Below are positions 9,204 through 15,189 of a stretch of 64,000 nt of DNA, piece after piece. Where the stretch lies: NCBI GenBank assembly GCA_020849295.1, contig JADLGN010000012.1, forward strand, positions 30,268 to 94,267, given 5' to 3'. A program made the translations under genes and the position numbers. The number at the start of each line of letters is the position of its first letter. Position 1 is the stretch's first letter. Below the pieces are notes generated by a model. It saw only the letters and a list, made by a program, of their open reading frames with translations, searched no databases and was not told where the DNA came from. This DNA comes from Bacteroidia bacterium (GTDB lineage Bacteria; Bacteroidota; Bacteroidia; NS11-12g; UBA9320).

Positions 9204-9671
9204 ATGGATCCAGTACAAGAAATTCATGTTTTGTATGTTGATGATGAAGCAAATAACTTAACTGCTTTTAAAGCCTCATTCAGAAGGGATTTTAAAATTT
9301 ATACTGCTATATCTGCCGAGGAAGCAAAAAAAATATTAGCAGAAAATCAAATTCATATTTTAATTACAGACCAAAGAATGCCTGAAACTACCGGTTCGCA
9401 ATTGTTAGCTCAAACCGTAAAGAATTTTCCTGACCAAATAAGAATCTTACTTACCGGCTACTCAGATATAGATGCACTTAAAGACGCTATTAATCTTGGG
9501 CAAATATACTGTTATCTACAAAAGCCATGGGACGAAACTCTTCTTCGTGAAACCATAAATAAAGCATTTAGCATATATAGTGCTAAAAAAGAAAAAGAAG
9601 CTATGACCGGTAAATTGATGGATGCAAATGAGCAACTTGAATTTTATTTAAGGCAAAAATTACTTTCATAA
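9204..9671 (+). CDS. Response regulator, receiver domain with short helical tail
   Basis: 155 residues. Receiver at about 8-120 with Y-V-D-D-E, phospho-acceptor D56 in TDQRMP, L-L-T-G-Y-S-D and K107 in QKPWD, followed by a roughly 30-residue charged helix and no DNA-binding output. It strongly resembles the receiver of the hybrid kinase at 2667-3773 (same TDQRMP and QKPWD blocks), so the two look like products of one duplication. Divergent from the ThiF-nitroreductase operon and driven by its own promoter. I infer it belongs to the same relay. No partner kinase lies downstream, only a dead fragment of one. Confidence 0.85.
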   Translation: MDPVQEIHVLYVDDEANNLTAFKASFRRDFKIYTAISAEEAKKILAENQIHILITDQRMPETTGSQLLAQTVKNFPDQIRILLTGYSDIDALKDAINLGQIYCYLQKPWDETLLRETINKAFSIYSAKKEKEAMTGKLMDANEQLEFYLRQKLLS

Positions 9672-9711
9672 ATTATATTGATTCAATATATAATTCTGAA
9701 AAGAATCAAAT

Positions 9712-9875
9712 AAAGTTGAATATATAGCTAATGGAATAGATTTTAATCTTAATAAAGATAAAATATTCGGTATGGTTTTAAAAATAATGCAACTCGCATT
9801 GCATTATTGAGTAGAAGTATCAAAATTATTGATACGGATGGATGTAAAGCAAGCACAATTATTATCACAATATAA
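9712..9875 (+). pseudogene. Remnant of the ATP-binding end of a NarX-type histidine kinase
   Basis: Two reading frames joined across the A run at 9780-9784 give G-M-V-L-K-N then, after a gap, T-R-I-A-L-L, S-I-K-I and T-I-I-I-T-I before a TAA at 9873. This follows the usual end of a HATPase_c domain in LuxR-partner kinases (GLxN, R-I/A, G-x-I-x-I, G-T-x-I-x-I). Only about 55 codons remain and the N-terminal part is gone. It stops 5 bp before the original start of the LuxR-type regulator, the normal kinase-regulator order. Call by motif only. Confidence 0.5.
9783..9808. repeat. Perfect 10-bp inverted repeat, 6-base loop
   Basis: AATAATGCAA, loop CTCGCA, TTGCATTATT. It sits inside the kinase remnant. 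No T tract follows, so it is not an ordinary terminator. The core AATGCAA recurs in the 14-bp palindrome at 10610-10623 on the other side of the regulator gene. It could be a regulator-binding site or chance within decayed coding sequence. Confidence 0.5.
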
Positions 9876-9896
9876 AAATTATGAAATTACCAATTA

Positions 9897-10544
9897 ATGT
9901 TTTTAGTTGTAGAAGATCAACCCATTTACAGGAGGGGAATAATAAAAGTATTATCCTCGCTCCAATTTGTGGAGGTTTGCGATGAAGCGGAGAATGGGCA
10001 AGTAGCTTTGGATAAATTTCAAAACAAAGTGTATGACGTGGTTTTTATGGATATTGAAATGGAAGTGATGAATGGCGTAACCGCTACCCGGTTTATTAAA
10101 GAGAAATATCCTAAAACCATTATTATCATTTTAACCTTGCACGACACCAAACGGCTTATTGCCGAACTTTTTGAAATGGGTGTTAATGGTTATATTCTAA
10201 AAAGTACGGATGAGGAAGAACTTGTTAAAGCACTAACCCTTATTATTACCGAGGGTAGGCAATATTTTACTGACAAAGTGTATAAAATTTGGGCCGACTA
10301 CCTCATAAATAAATCGGCCAAACCCTTACCACTGAGCGACCAACCTTATTTCGGATTTCGGGAACTGGAAATTATTAAACTCTTTTGCCAGCAACATACC
10401 GCCAAAAGCATAGCCGTCACCCTCCAACTATCTGAATCAACAGTAAACAATAGCCGTAGCCATATTATGCGAAAAATGGGGGTTGATAATATTGTAGGAT
10501 TGGTGATGTATGCCGTAAAGCATGGTATGTATTTTCCTGAGTAA
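9897..10544 (+). CDS. LuxR/NarL-type response regulator, possibly frameshifted at its start
   Basis: 215 residues as read from the ATG at 9897. Receiver at about 1-120 (V-V-E-D-Q-P, phospho-acceptor Asp in FMDIEME, L-T-L, Lys in LKSTDE) and a LuxR helix-turn-helix at about 148-208 (FRELEIIKLFCQ, L-S-E-S-T-V-N-N). The first receiver strand is truncated. An ATG at 9881 would give M-K-L-P-I-N-V and run into V-V-E-D if the five-T run at 9898-9902 had one T fewer. So the gene either lost its true start by a one-base insertion or now starts late. It is less AT-rich than the flanking core genes, and its kinase partner is dead. Probably a transcription factor of marginal activity. Confidence 0.75.
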   Translation: MFLVVEDQPIYRRGIIKVLSSLQFVEVCDEAENGQVALDKFQNKVYDVVFMDIEMEVMNGVTATRFIKEKYPKTIIIILTLHDTKRLIAELFEMGVNGYILKSTDEEELVKALTLIITEGRQYFTDKVYKIWADYLINKSAKPLPLSDQPYFGFRELEIIKLFCQQHTAKSIAVTLQLSESTVNNSRSHIMRKMGVDNIVGLVMYAVKHGMYFPE

Positions 10545-10945
10545 ATTTTATATTTCATCAACTTGTTTCTTGATAAAAAATTGAGCTTGGGAGCATTGTT
10601 TTACCTTGAAATGCAATTGCATTCGCGAACACCTTTGAAAGTAAACATGAAAGGTAAGCATTTTTTGTTTCTTTTTTATCAAGACACCGAAGGTTCATGA
10701 ACACCCGTAAAAATATAAACAGATAATGAGTGAATAAAAAAGAAAAATAGATAAAGCAACGCCGATTAAAATTCCTACATCAGGACTCTTATTGTCATAA
10801 TAAAGTCCTCAAATTCCCCAAAAACCCATTTCCTCAAAAATCTCAATAATAGTTTTCTACTTTTTCAATAGTAGATTTCTGTAATTTTAGCGATGGATGA
10901 AAATTATCATTTTCTTTTCATCACTTTTGAGAAAAATATAGCAAA
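10545..10945. other. 401-bp gap with structured repeats, no gene
   Basis: No coding frame. The left part holds the nested inverted repeats described at 10568-10684. Further on, CTACT-N8-AGTAG (about 10857-10874) forms a small hyphenated palindrome before the broken T9SS cargo gene. A TAATTTTA near 10880 is an imperfect -7 box. The rest shows nothing. Confidence 0.5.
10568..10684. repeat. 117-bp nested inverted-repeat element
   Basis: Outer arms are perfect 13-mers, TCTTGATAAAAAA (10568-10580) and its complement at 10672-10684. Inside lie a perfect 14-bp palindrome AATGCAATTGCATT (10610-10623) and a smaller pair ACCTTT / AAAGGT (10632-10637, 10650-10655). The compact arrangement resembles a MITE or REP-type element, or a folded RNA. 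No open frame. A RAYT transposase lies 1.9 kb away, but its arms differ in sequence, so I do not claim they are partners. Confidence 0.5.
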
Positions 10946-11888
10946 ATGAACAGACTAATTACAATCTTCACTTTAGTATTTTTAACTTTTTCAGGGTATG
11001 CTCAGCCAGATATTGAAAATATTAACTGGTCGTCTTGGGGAAAAACCAACAGGTATTTTGTAAGCACACAGGCAATCAGCCCCAACCCTGTTCCTCCGGG
11101 GAAGGATATAACATGGGATTTCACAAATCTTTCGGGCCCAGCCAAAGATTCAATTTCCATATTAGACTATGGAGGAAACACTCCATTTAGTTTCGATTTT
11201 TCAAAGGCCAATGTAAATTTTGCCAGATACTACGCCAGCACGAATGAAACGTATATTTCCCATTATAGAAAAACTCAATTCGATTTTGCCTATATGGGTG
11301 ATGGCCTTGTTGGAGGTGGGGCCGCCCCGTTTTCTTATGACCGTAAAATGTTTAAATTTCCCATGGCATTTAACAGTTCTTTTAAAGAGTTTTTATTCTA
11401 ATAGTGGCAGTGTAGATGGATATGCAATGGTGAAATACGATGGATATGGAACTCTAAAACTTCCCGGTGGTACGTATAAAAATTTATTTCGAACTTCCTG
11501 TAAAGATTCTGTTTCGCCTACCAAAATTACGTATAGGTATGAATGGTTTGATATAGACAACCGTTATATGTATATGACCGTATCGGGTACTACAACCACC
11601 ATTACGTATATATATAACCGGCCTAAAGCTTCCGGCAGTATTTCTTCTGGTATTTTACAAATGGAACTAAACGTATTTCCTAATCCCGGTTCATGACAGC
11701 TTACAGTATCCTTGCCTAATCCCATAAGCAATGGTTTATTGGAAATAACCAATATGTGCGGACAAGTGGTAATACAAAAAAATATAGATAACTCAATTAT
11801 GAATTTTGAGCTAATAGATAAGGGAGTCTATTTGGTTAGCGTTTATTCGGATGGGCAAAAGTTCTTTAAAAAGTTACTAGTAGATTAA
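10946..11888 (+). pseudogene. Broken T9SS cargo gene
   Basis: Starts well (MNRLITIFTLVF, signal peptide ending Y-A-Q). The frame ends at 11401 because of a one-base excess in the T5 run at 11390-11394. With one T fewer it continues S-N-S-G-S-V-D-G to a TGA at 11694-11696 inside the sorting domain, then runs in the same frame through GVYLVSVYSDG to a TAA at 11886. The C-terminus (L-N-V-F-P-N-P-G and later) is a T9SS sorting domain. Two independent lesions mark it as dead or, less likely, misread twice. Its N-terminal region resembles the intact cargo protein at 878-2257. Confidence 0.8.
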
Positions 11889-12030
11889 ACCAAAATTAAC
11901 CAATACCTGATTTTATATTATGTTTCGGTTAAACTTTAAAATTTAATATGTTTTATAGAATAAATAGTTTCGTTTTGGAGTTAAGTAAAATACAAAAGCC
12001 AGTTTTACCTATGATTAAAATATAATACCA

Positions 12031-12424
12031 ATGGGCAAATTTCATTTTTTTACAAATCCTGATTTGCTTTTGACACAAATAAGTGATCAATCTTTTGGGG
12101 CAAAAAACTCAGTAACTATTGCTGGAGTGCAGTATGATGTATTTAATGCAGGCTCTTCACATACGGCTTCAACCAATCCTAAAATTTATGCTCCTTCCGA
12201 TGGTATTATCTGTTTCCAAGAAGATATTTCTAATCCAAATTTATTGAATGCTATTATAAAACCAAAGACAAACAATTACCTTGATTTCTGTGGTGTAAAA
12301 TTTTTTATATTGAAAGGAATATTAAAAAATAGTCTTGTACAGTCTTCGGGAATTATTAATCCCGTTGGGACTAATCCTTTTATTGATAGAATTTGGGCCT
12401 CACAAAATCTATTTAACAACCAAC
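12031..12424 (+). pseudogene. 5' part of a gene split by the RAYT element
   Basis: About 131 codons from ATG 12031 (M-G-K-F-H-F-F-T-N), no signal peptide. Beta-rich in appearance (APSDGIICFQED, CGVKFFILKGI). The product is not recognised. The reading frame is cut at the outer edge of the transposon arm at 12425 and resumes at 13251. Frame continuity across the join is off by one base if the boundaries are exactly as drawn, so either the junction is a base away or an indel followed. The 3' part is annotated separately. Confidence 0.65.
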
Positions 12425-12517
12425 TTTTCTTCCCTCCAGCGTCTCCCCACTTGGCACTTCCCAGCCACCGTCTCGCCCTGCGTGGGTTTGAGGGATGGGA
12501 GGGCTGACGTGGCGGCT
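12425..12517 (+). repeat. Left REP-like arm of the RAYT element
   Basis: Begins TTTTCTTCCCTCCAGC and ends GGCTGACGTGGCGGCT. It is the inverted partner of 13161-13250, perfect over its outer 52 bp and inner 17 bp. The middle (12477-12500) differs by substitutions and 3 extra bases. The host reading frame runs into it. Confidence 0.85.
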
Positions 12518-12534
12518 CCCCATTCATAGTCCTT

Positions 12535-13116
12535 TTACTCGCTAAAATCAATATCTGCCAATGAAAGGTAATTGGTAACAGGATAAATACTTTGCATGCC
12601 ACAAATATAAAATTTTGCCGAACTATGCTCATAATCTTCAGGAGTTGCAGCCAAATTCCATTTGCCTGAACACGGGTTTAAGTGCATATAGTTCAGCTTT
12701 TGTTCTATAAACGCATTGCTTCTGCAATCTTTCCAATCGAAGGATGGTATCCAAACCTTATGCTTCTTATTTCTTAGCTTTTCGTTGGCACTTGCGGATT
12801 GTTCCAAAATATCAAGTAGCCGGTTTTCTCCATTGGCCTTTAACCCGTTAACTATATCATAAGCCATAAACCGTTTCCCATTACCCACAATGGTATTGAT
12901 ACCCTGGTTGGTTTGTTTAAATGCAATAAGGATATGGATATGATTGGGCATAATAACATAGCCTATTATGTGATGACCTTGGTTGACAATGAAATCAAAC
13001 CATTTGTAAACAGCACCCCAGGCATTGGCCTTTTCAATCAATGGCAGCCAACCCAAACAGGTAAATGTTATAAAATAGGTTCCTCCGGTTTCAAAAATGT
13101 TTACTTTTACAGGCAT
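12535..13116 (-). CDS. REP-associated tyrosine (Y1) transposase, RAYT
   Basis: 193 residues from ATG 13116. An N-terminal G-G-T-Y-F-I-T-F strand is followed by the HUH metal motif in MPNHIHILI, then the catalytic-tyrosine helix QKLNYMHLNP, whose Y should form the covalent link to DNA, and Y-E-H-S-S-A in the usual tail. Length and motifs fit the RAYT branch of Y1_Tnp rather than IS200 itself. The frame is complete with no lesion, so the element may still be active. It lies between the two inverted arms, antisense to the interrupted host gene. Confidence 0.88.
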   Translation of the reverse strand: MPVKVNIFETGGTYFITFTCLGWLPLIEKANAWGAVYKWFDFIVNQGHHIIGYVIMPNHIHILIAFKQTNQGINTIVGNGKRFMAYDIVNGLKANGENRLLDILEQSASANEKLRNKKHKVWIPSFDWKDCRSNAFIEQKLNYMHLNPCSGKWNLAATPEDYEHSSAKFYICGMQSIYPVTNYLSLADIDFSE

Positions 13117-13160
13117 TGAACAAAAATAAAAATAATCAGTATAATTGTTTTGTGTTTATT

Positions 13161-13250
13161 AGCCGCCACGTCAGCCCCATTTCTCAAGCCCTTACTTCGC
13201 GAGACGGTGGCTGGGAAGTGCCAAGTGGGGAGACGCTGGAGGGAAGAAAA
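13161..13250 (-). repeat. Right REP-like arm of the RAYT element
   Basis: Reverse complement of the left arm at 12425-12517, perfect over 13199-13250 and 13161-13177. The transposase ATG at 13116 is 44 bp inside it, so the arm also forms the promoter-side flank of the transposase gene. Confidence 0.85.
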
Positions 13251-14258
13251 ATGAGGAAAGCCGTAGAGGCCGAATTTATTCCTGTATTTCCACAACCAGC
13301 CTTGCATGATTTTATAAAAAATGATGGAACTTCTGCTGAAAATACCAAGCCCGTAATTAGAGATAAAGATGATTCATTTTTAAAACCCACTCATGCGGAT
13401 TTTAACCCCTTCCCAAGCGTGAGAAGGTTTACAGAATCGAGTAAAAACTATATTCGCTTTACTGATTTTGGGCTGGATGGAGGAACAAAAAACATATATT
13501 TTTACTGTCTTCAGGAAATGTCAGAAAAATTGGAATACGGCGAAATGAGCGAAATTCTTGGTCCTGTATTCCTTGTTAATACGTTTCCACCAGAAGCTCC
13601 CGGAATTCGAAAAATAGAAACCGTTTTAACCGACCAATATTTAGAAATCAGTCCGGGGATTAAATTTGAAATTAATCCTTACTTTGATTCAGAGGAAGTA
13701 AAGAAAGTTCGCATCTATCGCACTATCGAAAAGGAATCATCAGAATCTGTTCGTACAATGCAATTGGCAGGAGATTATGATCTAACAACTCCTATAAAGG
13801 ATGAATTTACGGACTTAACTTTCCCACCCTTTGGTAAGGATATTTATTATAGGTTGGTGGCCTTACGAAAAATTAAAAATGAGTTTGAAGAATTTGAATA
13901 TGTACCATCCAAACCTTCAGAAACAAGAATTGCCAAAGTGGTTGATAATATCAATCCTCCGTCTCCCGAAATATTAGTAAATATTGGGGCAACCCAAGTA
14001 ATCCCGCCACAGTTACAAAACATTGACCTCTCTTGGGCAGAGACATGTTATGAAGGAAAATATTCACTTTACAAGATGTCGGATTCTGGATTTTGGCAAT
14101 TAGTGGAACAATTTAATTTTACAGACACACTAATTTACAACTATAGTACCTTGGATAAAGAGGATACTGATGGTGATACCATTTATCACCGGTTTAAAGT
14201 AGTGGCTGAAAATGCAAACGGATTATTGAGTTTGGATGAAAAAATATTGGTTTTATAG
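13251..14258 (+). pseudogene. 3' part of the gene split by the RAYT element
   Basis: About 335 codons beginning M-R-K-A-V-E-A-E-F at the transposon boundary. The open frame extends back to 13116 only by reading through the arm, which is not native coding. Two to three fibronectin-III-like beta blocks are suggested (PPEAPGIRKIETV, then NPYFDSEEVKKVRIYRT, then PPSPEILVNIG). No signal peptide is known for the whole protein, and the function is unrecognised. It ends 11 bp before the first TIR-like gene, so the intact ancestor was probably cotranscribed with the TIR genes. Confidence 0.6.
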
Positions 14259-14269
14259 TAAAGTAATTT

Positions 14270-14652
14270 ATGCCAAAAGTATTTATCAGTTTCGACTATA
14301 ACGATATTAATTCAAAAAAAGTTGTAGATAATTGGATTCATCAAAATATTGGGGCCGATATTTCTTTTTCATCTTTAGAAGGACTTAGCTATAGCTCTAA
14401 GGGGGAGGATTTTGTAAAACAAATCCTTAGGGACAAAATTAATCAATCACAAGTTGTTCTGGTGCTCGTAGGAGATAACACACACAACAGGCCTTGGGTA
14501 GATTATGAAGTACATCATGCAAAAGTCATGGGAAAAAGGTCATTTGGACGCAATTACCAGGAACAAGAGGAGCCCCACCTAAAGAAGTGGTAAATATTGT
14601 GGGCGTTTCATTTGATTTGAATTCAATTCAAAGAGCAATTCAATCTTACTAA
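14270..14652 (+). pseudogene. TIR-like (ThsB/DUF1863-type) gene, frameshifted
   Basis: The open frame from ATG 14270 gives V-F-I-S-F-D-Y-N-D, LVLVGDNTH and PWVDYEVHHAKVMGK, the pattern of MTH538-type TIR-like domains used in Thoeris defence (ThsB). It then leaves frame at the A5 run 14533-14537. One more A restores V-I-W-T-Q-L-P-G-T-R-G ... I-Q-S-Y and a stop at 14650-14652. These proteins make NAD-derived signals or cleave NAD on phage infection. Here the C-terminal third is lost, so it is probably inactive. Homopolymer misreading cannot be excluded. Confidence 0.72.
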
Positions 14653-14685
14653 GACATTTTAATAGTATATGTTAGAATAGATATT

Positions 14686-14979
14686 ATGGCCCACAAATGT
14701 TTCATATCATTTAAAACCACCGACTTTACCTACAAAAGACATATTCTTGAAAATTTGAAAGTTGACCTTGTCGATAAATCTCTTCATGAGGCAATAAATT
14801 CGGATGATGAAGATTATATTATGCGTAAAATTCGTGAGGATTATTTACGGGATAGTACAGTAACAATACACCTAATAGGTTCTCAGAGTTAAGAATTACT
14901 CGGTTGGGAAGAGCAAAAATTTATTAGTGTTTTGAAAGGACTAAATGTTTGCAAATGGTTAGCAAATCCTTCTAAATAA
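14686..14979 (+). pseudogene. Second TIR-like gene with premature stop
   Basis: Starts M-A-H-K-C-F-I-S-F-K-T-T-D and continues DDEDYIMRKIREDYL and VTIHLIGSQS, typical of the DUF1863/ThsB-like fold. A TAA at 14890 stops it at 68 residues. The same frame goes on E-L-L-G-W-E-E-Q-K-F-I, which is how the family continues, to a final TAA at 14977-14979. The far C-terminus is shorter than usual. It lies 33 bp after the first TIR-like gene. Two different TIR genes both broken suggests loss of selection on the pair. Confidence 0.72.
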
Positions 14980-15006
14980 AAAGGGGTTTCATCTCTGAAA
15001 CCCCTT
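14978..15006 (-). terminator. Intrinsic terminator of tRNA-Leu
   Basis: Perfect 10-bp stem AAGGGGTTTC / GAAACCCCTT with a 6-base loop. Read leftwards it is followed by a run of T. It starts 3 bp beyond the tRNA 3' end. It overlaps the final stop of the decayed TIR gene, which reads the other way. Confidence 0.88.
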
Positions 15007-15009
15007 GAG

Positions 15010-15091
15010 TGCGGATGATAGGACTCGAACCTACACGCCGCGAAGCACCAGATCCTAAGTCTGGCATGGCTACCAATTACATCACATCCGC
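15010..15091 (-). tRNA. tRNA-Leu (anticodon UAG)
   Basis: 82 nt. Acceptor GCGGATG (15091-15085) pairs with CATCCGC (15017-15011). Anticodon stem CCAGA/TCTGG encloses loop CTTAGGA, anticodon TAG. A 13-base extra arm (class II) and T-arm GTAGG-TTCGAGT-CCTAT are present. The CCA end is not encoded. It marks the right border of the decayed island. Confidence 0.95.
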
Positions 15092-15134
15092 AATAAGGTT
15101 TCAAAACTACGATTTATTATTAAATTATTCAAAT

Positions 15135-15165
15135 AAAAAAAGCCGGAATTTAATCCCGACTTTTT
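15135..15165 (-). terminator. Intrinsic terminator after the T9SS/BNR gene
   Basis: A-tract, GCCGG, 8-base loop, CCCGAC, T-tract, with one mismatch in the stem. Symmetric A and T runs make it work on either strand. It lies 25 bp beyond the stop of the minus-strand gene at 15190 and insulates it from the tRNA. Confidence 0.75.
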
Positions 15166-15189
15166 AATATTTCTTTTAAAAATGCAAGA

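Larger units (their letters stand above)
12425..13250 (-). mobile_element. REP/RAYT-type transposon (826 bp) with long inverted arms
   Basis: A Y1 (HUH) transposase gene sits between two GC-rich inverted arms: 12425-12517 (93 bp) and 13161-13250 (90 bp). The outer 52 bp are perfectly complementary (12425-12476 with 13199-13250), the inner 17 bp are perfect (12501-12517 with 13161-13177), and the middle is diverged. Each arm has internal partial palindromy (A-G-C-C near one end, GGCGGCT at the other). The arms are far richer in G and C than the surroundings. It interrupts a host gene. IS200/RAYT elements move as single strands without target duplication, and none is seen here. Confidence 0.8.

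Noticed and set aside
12276..12632. Minus-strand open frame crossing the left arm
   Set aside because: It covers host gene, arm and transposase tail in one frame with no family features; a by-product of the GC-rich arm.
13116..13250. N-terminal extension of the plus-strand frame that runs to 14258
   Set aside because: It reads through the right transposon arm. The sequence is dictated by the inverted repeat, and native coding resumes only at 13251.
14270..14979. A working Thoeris defence system
   Set aside because: Both TIR-like genes are broken and no ThsA-like SIR2 or SLOG gene is nearby.
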